Below are positions 34,840-44,283 of a stretch of 64,000 nucleotides of DNA, one piece after another. Positions within the stretch are counted from its first letter, which is position 1; each line of letters begins with the position of its first letter. The stretch is from Clostridiales bacterium (GTDB lineage: Bacteria; Bacillota; Clostridia; Christensenellales; Borkfalkiaceae). The stretch is from NCBI GenBank assembly GCA_015055965.1, contig SVHG01000002.1, positions 62,001 to 126,000 of the forward strand, written 5' to 3'. Both the position numbers and the translations under genes were made by a program. The notes below the pieces were generated by a model. It had not been told where the DNA came from and did no database searches. It was given only the letters and a program-made list of their open reading frames with translations.

Positions 34840-35325
34840 ATGAATAATAACGGTAAATTAGATTTAAATAAAATAATAGAAGAGGCAATTAGCTACGGCT
34901 TTTCAGTTGAAGAGGGCCCTGCTATTTTAAACGGTAAGGAATGTCTTTCTTTAGTTAAGAAAAACGATTTTACCGTTCGTGGGGAGCATTCCTACGAATA
35001 CGCTCGCTATTATTTGGTAATAGATGGTGAAGAGGGTGTGATATATTTATGTTACAAGCCGTCTATTACCTATAATTTACCTGCGGATAACGAAGAATAT
35101 CCCCGTTGGTTAAACGTGGCTGCTGATTTTGCAGGGGAGGTTTCCGGTACGGAAATTTACGTTGACCATGGGATTAGATGCTACTCGGGAAGTAGCCCTT
35201 TAACTGCAAGAATAGAGGAGATGAGCGAGTTAGAAGACCTTGAATGGTTCACTCGCGCGGTTATGTGCTATCAAACCGTTATAGAAATGATGGTGGAGGG
35301 GCATAGCACGCCAAAAACATTTTAG
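34840..35325 (+). CDS. Hypothetical protein, no family recognised
   Basis: A 161-residue acidic soluble protein without signal peptide or membrane segments. It alternates beta-like stretches (HSYEYARYYLVIDGEEGVIYLCYKP) with helices and ends in a helical region. It has no strong ribosome site and lies 29 bases after gcvPB and just before the TVP38 gene, so it may be carried on the same message. No function can be given. Confidence 0.65.
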   Translation: MNNNGKLDLNKIIEEAISYGFSVEEGPAILNGKECLSLVKKNDFTVRGEHSYEYARYYLVIDGEEGVIYLCYKPSITYNLPADNEEYPRWLNVAADFAGEVSGTEIYVDHGIRCYSGSSPLTARIEEMSELEDLEWFTRAVMCYQTVIEMMVEGHSTPKTF

Positions 35326-35338
35326 ATAGGTGACTAAA

Positions 35339-36112
35339 TTGAAAAACAGCTTAGAAAAGACTAAAAAATTTATTGCAGAAAAGAAAAAATCAATATTGGG
35401 AGTTTTATGGATGGTATTAGGCGTTATTGCCATATCGGTTATAACGTTCGTAATACTCATGCTATGTAACGTAGTTTATTTTGAAGAAGGTGGAATGCAG
35501 TTCAACCTAGAGCTTTTTGAAGCATTAAAAACTTCTTGGTGGGGCAGCCTTTTATTCGTAGTGCTACAAACGGTATTAACTATGCTTTTATGCGTAATAC
35601 CGGGCGTTTCAATGGCGTTTATTATTTTAAGTGAAGCAATTTTTCCAACTGCATGGCAGGCGTTTTTACTTTCCTTTATAAGCGTAATGACTTCAAGCGT
35701 GGTAATGTACGTGCTTGGCAGATCGGGAGGTTATAAGCTTTGTAAAAAAATGCTGGGCGAAAAGGATTGTGAGCAGGCAACAAAGCTTTTAAGAAATAAA
35801 GGCACGGCATTTTTTCCATTAATGATGATGTTCCCAATATTCCCAGACGACGCTTTAATTATGATTGCGGGCACTATGAAAATGAGCTTAAGTTGGTTTA
35901 TTCCCTCAATCGTAATAGGTCGCGGAATAGGTATTGCAACTATAGTATTCGGTATCAATATAATACCCTTCGATAAGTTTACTCATTGGCTACATTGGGC
36001 AGGATTTATAGCTCTTTGCGCAATAGGTATTATACTTGTATTTTGGGGTGCAATTAAGCTTAATAGATACATGGAAAAAAGAAACGAAGAATACGAAAAG
36101 AAGAATAAATAA
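35339..36112 (+). CDS. TVP38/TMEM64 (DedA-like, VTT domain) membrane protein
   Basis: A 257-residue integral membrane protein with about six hydrophobic segments. The VTT-domain block FPIFPDDALIMIAGTMKMSLSWFIPSIVIGR is characteristic, as is PGVSMAFIILSEAIFP earlier. Related proteins are lipid scramblases or transporters; the substrate here is unknown. I prefer TTG 35339 because AGGTGA lies seven bases upstream; GTG 35330 would add three residues. Confidence 0.88.
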   Translation: MKNSLEKTKKFIAEKKKSILGVLWMVLGVIAISVITFVILMLCNVVYFEEGGMQFNLELFEALKTSWWGSLLFVVLQTVLTMLLCVIPGVSMAFIILSEAIFPTAWQAFLLSFISVMTSSVVMYVLGRSGGYKLCKKMLGEKDCEQATKLLRNKGTAFFPLMMMFPIFPDDALIMIAGTMKMSLSWFIPSIVIGRGIGIATIVFGINIIPFDKFTHWLHWAGFIALCAIGIILVFWGAIKLNRYMEKRNEEYEKKNK

Positions 36113-36116
36113 CGAA

Positions 36117-36157
36117 AAAAAACAGCAGGTGGTAAAAATAAACCGTCTGCTGTTTTT
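36117..36157 (+). terminator. Terminator after the TVP38 gene
   Basis: AACAGCAG...CTGCTGTTTTT with an inner GGT/ACC pair. Confidence 0.85.
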
Positions 36158-36189
36158 GTTTGTGAAATTATAAAATAACACTTTAATTA

Positions 36190-37368
36190 TTATTCTGAAG
36201 CTTTAAAGTTGTAAATGGGTTTAATAATTTGCAATATTTTTACTGTTGGGGAAATAAGTGAAATTATTTCTTGCATTGGCTTATACGCCATAGGCGCTTC
36301 GTCTATAGTAGACTGATCTGCCGTAGTGGTGTAAATACCCGCCATAGAAGATTTGTATTCTTCAACGGTAATTAGCTTTTTTGCGTCACCCCTACTAAGC
36401 AGTCTGCCTGCTCCGTGTGGGGCAGAGTTGTTCCAGTCCTCGTTACCAAGTCCTTCGCAAATTAAGCAACCGTCACGCATGTTCATAGGTATCAATACTT
36501 TTTGCCCTAAATGCGCAGGGACTGCTCCCTTTCTAATAATTTTGTTTTCATCAATAAAATTATGAACGGTTTCAAATTGCTCACACTTAAATTCTTTAAG
36601 ATGTTCAAGTATTTTATCTGCTATTTTTTGGCGGTTTCGCTTAGCAAACTCTTGGCAAACAGCCACGTCGTGCAAATAAGCTTGCATATCAGCACCGTCT
36701 AAATAGCAAAATTCTGCGGGAATTTTAGTTTTATAGGCGTATTTTTTAGTTAGTTCAGTTAAAGCTTGCGGTATTTGCTCTATTTTCCCCTTTTCTTTAA
36801 GGTTGGTAATAATATTTTCACGCTCTTCAAGCGGAGCAGTTTTACATCTTGTTATCGCTAAATTTTGATAAATTTTAGCAACCTGCATTCCCAAATTGCG
36901 CGAACCGCTATGAATAATTAAAAATAGCTCGCCTTTTTCTGATTTATCAATTTCTATAAAGTGATTTCCGCCGCCAAGTGTGCCTAAAGAGCCTAGTAAC
37001 CTGTCTATATTACGCAATTCTTTATAGCAATAAAGTGACTTAATTAAATCCTCTCCGTCAACCTCTTTTAAAAAATCACTACCGGAAGGAACGTTCTTTT
37101 TAATAAATAAATCTAAGGATTTAAAATCAATAGTCTTTACGTTCAATTTTGTAGTAAGCATACCGCAACCGATATCAACGCCAATGAGGTTTGGAATAAT
37201 TTTATCACCCATTGTAGCGGTAAATCCAACCACACAGCCTGCTCCTGTATGCACGTCTGGCATAATACGAACCTTTTGGTTTAAAAGGGAGGACTGCGCA
37301 AGTAAAGTATAAATTTGATTTAAAGCAACCGGATCTATATTTTGTGTAAAAATTTTTAAATCGCTCAT
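36190..37368 (-). CDS. rtcB: RNA-splicing ligase RtcB family protein
   Basis: GTP- and manganese-dependent ligase that joins 2',3'-cyclic phosphate or 3'-phosphate RNA ends to 5'-hydroxyl ends. The 392-residue protein has PDVHTGAG, the metal cysteine in GVDIGC68GM, GGGNHFIE, HSGSRNLG, and the guanylylated histidine H318 in APHGAGR. This is the short bacterial form. No rtcA or archease gene is adjacent; it stands alone downstream of the SRP RNA on the same strand. An AAGGGGG-like site precedes the ATG. Confidence 0.93.
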   Translation of the reverse strand: MSDLKIFTQNIDPVALNQIYTLLAQSSLLNQKVRIMPDVHTGAGCVVGFTATMGDKIIPNLIGVDIGCGMLTTKLNVKTIDFKSLDLFIKKNVPSGSDFLKEVDGEDLIKSLYCYKELRNIDRLLGSLGTLGGGNHFIEIDKSEKGELFLIIHSGSRNLGMQVAKIYQNLAITRCKTAPLEERENIITNLKEKGKIEQIPQALTELTKKYAYKTKIPAEFCYLDGADMQAYLHDVAVCQEFAKRNRQKIADKILEHLKEFKCEQFETVHNFIDENKIIRKGAVPAHLGQKVLIPMNMRDGCLICEGLGNEDWNNSAPHGAGRLLSRGDAKKLITVEEYKSSMAGIYTTTADQSTIDEAPMAYKPMQEIISLISPTVKILQIIKPIYNFKASE

Positions 37369-37390
37369 TATATCCCCCTTTTTTCTTTAT

Positions 37391-37418
37391 AAAATAAAAA
37401 ATCCGCTTAAATAGCGGA
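37391..37418 (-). terminator. Terminator between SRP RNA and rtcB
   Basis: On the minus strand TCCGCT-ATTTA-AGCGGA is followed by TTTTTTATTTT. It lies 32 bases after the mature SRP RNA end. Confidence 0.8.
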
Positions 37419-37451
37419 AGTTAAGGCGTAAACCGCCGAATATTCAAAAAA

Positions 37452-37718
37452 GCTGTGCATCCGCTTTGACACATTATACCGACGTGGTAACAGGGCAGGT
37501 GGCTACTTCAAAGCACCCTTATGGCACACGGAACAAATCCGCTTAGTGCTGCTATATCCCTATCCTGACACGGTTCACGGCAGACCGTTGCATAAGACCT
37601 TGATATCAACACTCCTTACCGAGTGCAACCGTCCATACAATGCGCCGGGGCGGACCTACAGTCTTGCTATAGCGGATTGCAAGTTCAGGGCACCGCTAAC
37701 TCCCCACCTAGCACAGCC
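37452..37718 (-). ncRNA. ffs: Large bacterial signal recognition particle RNA (scRNA/6S-like, Bacillus type)
   Basis: The minus strand begins with GGCTGTGCTAGGTGGGG, continues with GTTAGCGGTGCCCTG and ATCCGCTATAGCA (the Alu part), and later has TGAACCGTGTCAGG...AGCAGCACTAAGCGG, the Ffh-binding SRP core. The 5' GCTGTGC pairs with the 3' GCACAGC, which a T run follows. Size of about 267 nt fits the long form that includes the Alu domain. The apical loop is GGGA instead of the common GGAA. It guides ribosomes making membrane proteins to FtsY. Confidence 0.93.
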
Positions 37719-37723
37719 ATATT

Positions 37724-37752
37724 ATTTTATACTAAAAAGGCATTTTATGCAA
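37724..37752 (-). promoter_or_regulatory. Promoter of the SRP RNA
   Basis: Minus-strand TTGCAT (37747-37752), a 17-base spacer and TAAAAT (37724-37729), six bases before the inferred RNA 5' end. Confidence 0.82.
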
Positions 37753-37813
37753 GTAAAAAAAGGTCGAAAAATAAAAAAGCTTATTATAAAATCGCATTTC
37801 GGTTAAAAAATGC

Positions 37814-37842
37814 TTTACATTCCCTTTGTAATTTGTTAAACT
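37814..37842 (+). promoter_or_regulatory. Promoter of the T-box/ileS transcript
   Basis: TTTACA (37814-37819), a 17-base spacer and TAAACT (37837-37842). It points away from the SRP RNA promoter. Confidence 0.65.
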
Positions 37843-37849
37843 AATAGAG

Positions 37850-38164
37850 TAATTTTATTAAAATTACACTATTATCTTTACGCTTAGCTTGCGTTTAAGA
37901 TTTAGATTAATAATCGTGGATTGCGTAGCGGAAACAAGCCGTAAGTCAACGTTTTCAAAGCGAAGCAGGGATGGTGTAAGCCTGCCGAAAACGCCTTAAC
38001 AGGTATCCTTCCGTCAGCATGTATGGTGAAGACGTGGCAGTATGCGGGCGGAATAGCTATACACGGGTCGCTCCGTTATGCGAAAGAGTGCGCGCGGTTT
38101 TCCGTGCGAAAAAGAGTGGTAACGCGGAAATTTCGTCTCTTTATTAGGGGCGGAATATTTTTTT
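37850..38164 (+). promoter_or_regulatory. T-box riboswitch controlling ileS
   Basis: A leader of over 300 bases that senses uncharged tRNA-Ile. The distal stem I loop reads AGGGATGGTGTAAGCCT, and the conserved T-box sequence AGAGTGGTAACGCGG lies at 38113-38127. A terminator stem CGTCTCT/AGGGGCG with a T run (38134-38164) follows; the T-box pairing would prevent it. I did not locate the specifier triplet with certainty; isoleucine is inferred from the gene it serves. A palindrome GTAATTTT-ATT-AAAATTAC stands at the 5' end. Confidence 0.93.
38128..38164 (+). terminator. Regulated terminator of the T-box leader
   Basis: AAAT...CGTCTCT pairs with AGGGGCG...ATTT and is followed by seven T, 99 bases before ileS. 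Confidence 0.85.
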
Positions 38165-38262
38165 GCAAAAAAACAGATTTTGCATAAACGATTAACAAAG
38201 TTGCCTATAAAAATAACTTAGAAATAATTTTTTATTTTAACTTTTGTTAAAAGGAGAAAATA

Positions 38263-41200
38263 ATGTATAAAAAAGTAGATACGTCACTTAATTTCTTAGA
38301 AAGAGAGAAGGAAATTCTTGAATTTTGGGAAAGAGAAAAGGTATTTGAAAAGAGTATGGAACAAACCAAGCACGGTGAAGAGTTCTGTTTTTACGACGGA
38401 CCTCCAACAGCTAACGGCAAGCCCCATATCGGCCACGTTTTAACCCGTGTAATGAAGGATATTATTCCACGTTACCAAACTATGAAGGGTAAACACGTTG
38501 CTCGTAAGGCGGGCTGGGATACTCACGGCTTACCGGTAGAATTAGAAATAGAAAAGAAGCTTGGATTAGACGGTAAGCAGGATATCGAAAAATACGGCAT
38601 AGAGCCCTTTATTAAGCAATGTAAGGAAAGCGTTTGGAAATACGTAAATCAATGGAAGGATATGTCTGACCGTATCGGCTATTGGGTAGATATGGATAAT
38701 CCTTACGTTACCTATCACGACGATTATATTGAATCTGAATGGTGGGCGCTTAAGAAGATTTGGGAAAAGGGTTTATTATACAAGGGTTATAAAATCGTAC
38801 CTTACTGCCCAAGATGCGGAACTGCGCTTTCTTCACACGAAGTAGCTCAAGGATATAAAGACGTAAAGGAAAAATCTATTTACGTAAAATTCAAAGCTAA
38901 AGGCGAAGATAAATATTATTTAGTATGGACGACTACGCCTTGGACTCTTCCTTCAAACGTTGCTCTTTGTATGAACGCAAAGGAAAACTACGTAGAAATT
39001 GAAGCTGAAGGCGTTCGTTACGTATGCGCAGAAGCCCTTGCACCTAAATTATTTGAAGAATATACCGTAATTTCTACCAAAACCGGTAAGGATTACGAAT
39101 ACGCTGAATACGAGCCTATGTTTGATTACGCTTTAGGTTCGTTTAAGCAAAAGGCTTATTACGTAACTAATGCGGATTACGTAACCTTAACGGACGGTAC
39201 CGGTATCGTTCATATCGCGCCTGCATTTGGTGAAGACGATAGCGAGGTTGGTCGCAGATACGATTTACCCTTCGTTCAAATGGTAGATGCATCTGGTAAA
39301 TTCGTTCCTGAAGCAAAGGATTACGTAGGTATTTTCTGCAAAGAAGCAGATAAGCAAATAATTGCAGATTTAAAAGAAAAGAATATTCTTTTCAAAGAGT
39401 TACTTTACGAACACAGCTATCCTCACTGTTGGCGTTGTAACACCCCTTTATTATACTACGCAAGAAGTAGCTGGTTTGTAAAAACCACCGCTGTAAAGGA
39501 GCAGTTATTAAAGGCAAACGCATCAGTTAACTGGATGCCTGCTACTATCGGAACGGGCAGAATGGGTAACTTCTTAGAAAACGTAATTGATTGGGGCGTA
39601 TCCCGTGAAAGATATTGGGGTACACCTCTTCCCGTATGGGTATGTAGCGATTGCGGAAAGGTCCATGTAATCGGCTCACGCAAAGAGCTTGCTGAATTAA
39701 GCGGTCAAGAAAACGTAGAGCTTCACCGTCCTTATATAGACGAAGTTACCTTCAAGTGTGATAAGTGCGGTGGCGAAATGCACAGAGTGCCTGACGTTAT
39801 TGACTGTTGGTTTGACTCAGGCTCAATGCCTTTTGCACAGCTTCACTATCCGTTTGAAAATAAAGAGCTGTTTGAAAAGCGTTTCCCTGCGGATTTCATA
39901 AGTGAAGCGGTAGACCAAACCCGCGGATGGTTCTACGTATTGCTTGCAATTTCCGTTCTTTTATTCGATAAAGCGCCCTTTAAGAACTGTATAGTTTTAG
40001 GCCACGTAAACGATAAGAACGGCTTAAAGATGAGTAAGCATATCGGTAACGTAGTAGATCCTTGGACGGTTTTAGATAAGCAGGGCGCAGATGCAGTAAG
40101 ATGGTATTTCTATACTTCTTCAGCTCCTTGGCTTCCCTCAAGATTCTACGCAGAAGCGGTAAGCGAAGGTCAGCGTAAGTTCATGGGTACTCTTTGGAAT
40201 ACCTACGCATTCTTCGTTTTATACGCAGAAATAGATAAATTTAATCCCGCTGAGCACGATATTAAAAAGTGTAAGCTCAGTTTAATGGATAAATGGGCTT
40301 TATCTAAGCTAAATACATTAGTAAAGGAAGTAGACGAAGGCCTTAAGCAGTATAAGATATTTGAAACTGCGCGTATGATTGAATCTTACGTAGACGAGCT
40401 TTCAAATTGGTACGTTCGTCGTGGTAGAGAAAGATATTGGGGTAGCGAAATGAGTGATGATAAAGAGGCGGCTTATACCACTCTTTGGACTATTTTAGTT
40501 ACTCTATCAAAGCTTCTTGCACCTTACACCCCCTTTATTTCTGAAAGCATTTATCAAAACTTAGTACCTTCATTCTTTGCAGAAGCTCCCAAGTCAGTTC
40601 ATCTTGCAACCTTCCCCGAATGTGATGAAAGCATGATTGATAAGGATTTAGAAGAGGGCATGGAAGACGTATTAAATATCGTTTTACTTGGTAGAAGCGC
40701 AAGAAACTCTTCTAACATCAAAAACCGTCAACCCCTTGCTAAGTTATATATTGCAACAGATAAGGCCGTTAAATTAACCGAAGGCTTATACGCTATTGCA
40801 AGAGACGAGCTTAACGTTAAGGAGTTTGAGCTTTTACAGGACGCTTCAAGATTCGTTAACTATAAGATTAAGCCTCAATTAAAAACCCTTGGTCCTAAGT
40901 ACGGTAAAAAGCTTGGCTCAATTAGAGTATTTTTAGATACTTGTAACGCAAGTGAGGTTGTAAGCACCGTTAAAGCCGGTAATCCTTACGTAACCGTAAT
41001 AGAGGGCGAAGAAATAAGCTTTAACCTTGAAGATTTACTAATTAGCTCTGAAAGCGCTGAGGGCTACGTATCTGCAAGCGAAAACGGATTAACCGTAGTT
41101 TTAGACGTTCATATCACCGAAGAATTACTGTTAGAAGGCGTTCAACGTGAATTAGTTTCTAAAATTCAGTCAATGAGAAAGGAAGCCGGATTTGACGTTA

Positions 41201-41394
41201 CCGACCGCATAGAAATCTTCTATAACGCAGAAGGTAATGCAAAAACCGTTTTAGTTAACTTAGGTAATGAAATCAAGAGCGACGTACTTGCAGAAAGTCT
41301 AACTGAAGTAGAAAGCGTTACTGAAGGCTTCGTTAAGGAGTTAGACGTAAATGGCGATAAGGTAACTTTAGCAGTTAAAAAAATCTCTAAATAA
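38263..41394 (+). CDS. ileS: Isoleucine-tRNA ligase (long, type 2)
   Basis: Class I synthetase of 1043 residues. The HIGH motif reads PHIGH, the KMSKS motif reads KMSKH followed by IGN, and the zinc-type cysteine pairs CPRCG, CWRC, CSDC and CDKCG are visible. Length, the KMSKH-IGN variant and the C-terminal layout fit the type 2 IleRS that is closer to eukaryotic enzymes and is often insensitive to mupirocin. That phenotype is an inference from the family. AAAGGAG precedes the ATG. Control is by the T-box leader. Confidence 0.97.
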   Translation: MYKKVDTSLNFLEREKEILEFWEREKVFEKSMEQTKHGEEFCFYDGPPTANGKPHIGHVLTRVMKDIIPRYQTMKGKHVARKAGWDTHGLPVELEIEKKLGLDGKQDIEKYGIEPFIKQCKESVWKYVNQWKDMSDRIGYWVDMDNPYVTYHDDYIESEWWALKKIWEKGLLYKGYKIVPYCPRCGTALSSHEVAQGYKDVKEKSIYVKFKAKGEDKYYLVWTTTPWTLPSNVALCMNAKENYVEIEAEGVRYVCAEALAPKLFEEYTVISTKTGKDYEYAEYEPMFDYALGSFKQKAYYVTNADYVTLTDGTGIVHIAPAFGEDDSEVGRRYDLPFVQMVDASGKFVPEAKDYVGIFCKEADKQIIADLKEKNILFKELLYEHSYPHCWRCNTPLLYYARSSWFVKTTAVKEQLLKANASVNWMPATIGTGRMGNFLENVIDWGVSRERYWGTPLPVWVCSDCGKVHVIGSRKELAELSGQENVELHRPYIDEVTFKCDKCGGEMHRVPDVIDCWFDSGSMPFAQLHYPFENKELFEKRFPADFISEAVDQTRGWFYVLLAISVLLFDKAPFKNCIVLGHVNDKNGLKMSKHIGNVVDPWTVLDKQGADAVRWYFYTSSAPWLPSRFYAEAVSEGQRKFMGTLWNTYAFFVLYAEIDKFNPAEHDIKKCKLSLMDKWALSKLNTLVKEVDEGLKQYKIFETARMIESYVDELSNWYVRRGRERYWGSEMSDDKEAAYTTLWTILVTLSKLLAPYTPFISESIYQNLVPSFFAEAPKSVHLATFPECDESMIDKDLEEGMEDVLNIVLLGRSARNSSNIKNRQPLAKLYIATDKAVKLTEGLYAIARDELNVKEFELLQDASRFVNYKIKPQLKTLGPKYGKKLGSIRVFLDTCNASEVVSTVKAGNPYVTVIEGEEISFNLEDLLISSESAEGYVSASENGLTVVLDVHITEELLLEGVQRELVSKIQSMRKEAGFDVTDRIEIFYNAEGNAKTVLVNLGNEIKSDVLAESLTEVESVTEGFVKELDVNGDKVTLAVKKISK

Positions 41395-41403
41395 ATTACG
41401 AAT

Positions 41404-41438
41404 AAGATAAATTCCGCTAAAAATGCGGGATTTATCTT
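41404..41438 (+). terminator. Strong hairpin between ileS and the methyltransferase gene
   Basis: A 14-position stem from AAGATAAAT to ATTTATCTT with one G-T pair and a seven-base loop. No T run follows, so it may protect or process RNA rather than terminate. Confidence 0.45.
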
Positions 41439-41453
41439 GAAAACGGTAAAATT

Positions 41454-42350
41454 ATGAAATCAGCAAAAAACTGGAAAGATTATTCAGTAATAGCCACGGG
41501 TGACGGGTATAAGCTGGAAAGATGGGGTAAGGTAGTTTTACTAAGGCCAGATCCTCAAGTTATTTGGAAGTCTGAAAGTGATATGCAATCACACCCCGAG
41601 CTTTGCGCTAAATATTTGCGAAGCTCTTCAGGAGGTGGCGGTTGGGAATATTACAAGAAGATGCCGGATGAGTGGACTATTAATTACGGCGACTTGAAAT
41701 TCAGTATAAAGCCTATGGGCTTTAAGCATACCGGATTATTCCCCGAGCAGGCTTTTAACTGGGACGTAATGACTCAGCTTATTAAAAATGCAAATAGGCC
41801 TATAAACGTGCTAAACCTGTTTGCCTATACCGGCGGAGCAACCGTTGCCTGTTTAGCTGCAGGCGCGTCCGTTTGCCACGTAGACGCCGCAAAGGGCATG
41901 GTGGAAAGAGCGGGTGAAAACGTTCGCCTTTCAGGCTTAAAGGAAGCTCCCGTGCGTTATATAATAGACGATTGCAAAAAGTTCGTTCAGCGTGAGATTA
42001 AGCGTGGAAGAAGATACGACGCAATCATAATGGATCCGCCAAGCTACGGCAGAGGTCCTAACGGCGAAATGTGGAAGATAGAAAGCGAGCTTTATTCTTT
42101 AGTTGAGCTTTGCTCCGAGGTGTTAACTGACGATCCCTTATTCTTCCTAATTAACAGCTATACCACGGGATTACAACCCCAAGTATTAAAGAATATTTTA
42201 ACCTTAACGCTTAAGCGTTATAACGGAAAGACCTTTGCTTACGAAGTAGGCTTACCCACCGAAGAAGGCATTATTTTACCCTGTGGGGCAAGCGGTATAT
42301 TCGTTAGTGAAAGCGCGCCGACACCCGAAATTTTAAAGGGGGATGACTAA
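41454..42350 (+). CDS. Class I SAM-dependent rRNA methyltransferase (RlmI/RlmL-like)
   Basis: A 298-residue methyltransferase. The S-adenosylmethionine site is NLFAYTGGATVACLAAGA, followed by VDAAKGMVERA, and the catalytic block is IMDPPSYGRG. It resembles the COG1092 family that modifies 23S rRNA cytosine or guanine; which base it modifies is not evident, and the N-terminal PUA domain of RlmI is missing. It is followed at once by a pseudouridine synthase gene, so both likely act on ribosomal or transfer RNA. Confidence 0.88.
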   Translation: MKSAKNWKDYSVIATGDGYKLERWGKVVLLRPDPQVIWKSESDMQSHPELCAKYLRSSSGGGGWEYYKKMPDEWTINYGDLKFSIKPMGFKHTGLFPEQAFNWDVMTQLIKNANRPINVLNLFAYTGGATVACLAAGASVCHVDAAKGMVERAGENVRLSGLKEAPVRYIIDDCKKFVQREIKRGRRYDAIIMDPPSYGRGPNGEMWKIESELYSLVELCSEVLTDDPLFFLINSYTTGLQPQVLKNILTLTLKRYNGKTFAYEVGLPTEEGIILPCGASGIFVSESAPTPEILKGDD

Positions 42351-42351
42351 T

Positions 42352-43065
42352 ATGAAAGATATGTCTGTTGAAGACTTAATTGTTTTATATGAAGATAATC
42401 ACGTTTTAGTAGTTTTAAAACCGCAAAACGTTCCTTGCTGTGAAGATGAGTCTAAGGATAAAGACTTGTTAACGGTAGTAAAGGAATATATCAAAATTAA
42501 AGAAAATAAGCCAGGTAACGTTTACGCTGGTTTAGTTCACAGGTTAGATAGAGTTACGGGCGGTGTAATGGTTTATGCAAAGAGCTCTAAGGCTGCTTCA
42601 AGATTATCTGAGCAAATGCGCAGCGGTGACTTTGAAAAGAAGTATATGACCGTTTTAAGCGCAATTCCTTCAGAAGACAGGGCAGTTTTACGCCATTACG
42701 TAAAGAAAAATCCCATAAATAATATGGTTTACGTTTGCCCGCAAACTGTAGAAGGCGCAAAGTTCTGCGAGCTTGAATACCAAGTATTGCAAAAGGTTAA
42801 CGGAATGGCCTTAACTAAGGTTATTCTTCACACCGGCAGAACTCATCAAATAAGGGTGCAGTCTGCAACGATAGGTTGTCCCGTATACGGTGATATGCGT
42901 TACGGCGGTGAAAAGGCTAAAAAGGGATTTTTGGCTTTATGGGCAACGTCTCTTGCCTTTACCCACCCGGTATCTAAAGAACGCTTAGTGTTTAAAATAG
43001 AGCCTCCAAAGGAAAATACTCCTTGGAATCTATTTGACGTAAGCAAGGAAATAGAATTTTTCTAA
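42352..43065 (+). CDS. RluA-family pseudouridine synthase
   Basis: Converts uridine to pseudouridine in rRNA or tRNA. The 237-residue protein has the catalytic aspartate in VHRLDRVTGG, and HTGRTHQIRVQ near the C-terminus. No S4 domain is present, similar to the short RluA forms. I start at ATG 42352, nine bases after GGGGG; the ATG at 42343 lies directly next to that site and is less suitable. Confidence 0.93.
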   Translation: MKDMSVEDLIVLYEDNHVLVVLKPQNVPCCEDESKDKDLLTVVKEYIKIKENKPGNVYAGLVHRLDRVTGGVMVYAKSSKAASRLSEQMRSGDFEKKYMTVLSAIPSEDRAVLRHYVKKNPINNMVYVCPQTVEGAKFCELEYQVLQKVNGMALTKVILHTGRTHQIRVQSATIGCPVYGDMRYGGEKAKKGFLALWATSLAFTHPVSKERLVFKIEPPKENTPWNLFDVSKEIEFF

Positions 43066-43118
43066 AAAATTTACGCATTTTAAGTGCGTTGTATAAAAAC
43101 TAAAGAAAGGAGAAAAAA

Positions 43119-44273
43119 ATGTTTTTAGAATTTTTGTATAAAAATATCGTTGATAGTTTTAATACGAAGGTTTCTTACGGTAGTTTTGAATGTCCCTTAT
43201 TAATTTTACAAGTGGTAATGTGGGGCATAGGCGGTTTACTAATCTATCTTGCAATAAAGAAGGATATGGAACCCACCTTATTATTACCTATGGGCTTTGG
43301 CGCAATCTTAGTAAACTTACCTTTATCTGGTGCTGTTGGCGCTCACGGACCTTTAACTACCTTGTTTAATGCAGGTATTTCAAACGAATTATTCCCATTA
43401 CTGTTATTTATTGGTATAGGCGCAATGATTGACTTTGCTCCCATACTTCAAAATCCTAAGCTTATGCTATTTGGTGCTGCAGCGCAGTTTGGTATATTTA
43501 TGACCTTATCTCTTGCATCATTCTTCTTCACCCCTGAAGAAGCTGCGTCAATTGGTATTATCGGTGCAGCAGATGGTCCTACTGCGATTGTAGTAGGACA
43601 AACGCTTTTAGGTGAGGATTCTAATATCTTAGGCGCAATAATGGTGGCTGCTTATTCATATATGGCTTTAGTTCCCATTATTCAACCTCCCATTATTAAG
43701 CTTTGTACTACTCAAAAAGAACGCCGTATTCGCATGCAATACAAAGGTCGCAAGGTTACAAAACTTACAAAGATTTTATTCCCTATCTTCGTAACGATTA
43801 TTGCCGGCTTAATTGCTCCCGAATCAGTTGCTCTTGTAGGATTCTTAATGTTTGGTAACCTTATTCGTGAATGTGGCGTTTTAGAAAATCTTTCAGATAC
43901 CGCTCAACACGTTTTAGCAAATCTAATAACTATTTTCTTAGGTATAACTATCGCAACCAAGATGGAGGCGGCAGCTTTCTTATCGGTAAACACTATTTTA
44001 GTTATTGGTCTTGGTCTATTTGCGTTCATATTTGATACTGCAGGCGGCGTTATGTTTGCAAAATTATATAACTTATTCGCAAAAGAAAAAATCAATCCCA
44101 TGATTGGCGCTGCAGGTATTTCTGCATTCCCCATGTCTGGTAGAGTAGTTCATAAGATGGGCATTAAGGAAGATCCCCAAAACTTCTTATTAATGCACTC
44201 TATGGCAGTTAACGTATCAGGTCAAATCGCATCTGTTATTGCAGGCGGTTTAATACTATCATTATTTGCGTAG
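43119..44273 (+). CDS. Sodium ion-translocating decarboxylase subunit beta
   Basis: Membrane subunit that couples decarboxylation of a biotin-bound carboxyl group to sodium export (OadB/MmdB/GcdB family). The 384-residue protein has about ten membrane segments, the functional aspartate block GAADGPTAIVVG and a typical C-terminal half with SAFPMSGRVVHKMG. AAAGGAG precedes the ATG. A small gamma-like gene follows; the alpha and biotin-carrier subunits are not in this window, so the substrate (oxaloacetate, methylmalonyl-CoA or glutaconyl-CoA) is open. Confidence 0.95.
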   Translation: MFLEFLYKNIVDSFNTKVSYGSFECPLLILQVVMWGIGGLLIYLAIKKDMEPTLLLPMGFGAILVNLPLSGAVGAHGPLTTLFNAGISNELFPLLLFIGIGAMIDFAPILQNPKLMLFGAAAQFGIFMTLSLASFFFTPEEAASIGIIGAADGPTAIVVGQTLLGEDSNILGAIMVAAYSYMALVPIIQPPIIKLCTTQKERRIRMQYKGRKVTKLTKILFPIFVTIIAGLIAPESVALVGFLMFGNLIRECGVLENLSDTAQHVLANLITIFLGITIATKMEAAAFLSVNTILVIGLGLFAFIFDTAGGVMFAKLYNLFAKEKINPMIGAAGISAFPMSGRVVHKMGIKEDPQNFLLMHSMAVNVSGQIASVIAGGLILSLFA

Positions 44274-44283
44274 GAGGTAAATT

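Noticed and set aside
37546..37844. Overlapping plus-strand frames of 86 and 73 codons
   Set aside because: They are antisense to the SRP RNA and its promoter; no ribosome site and no protein-like composition.
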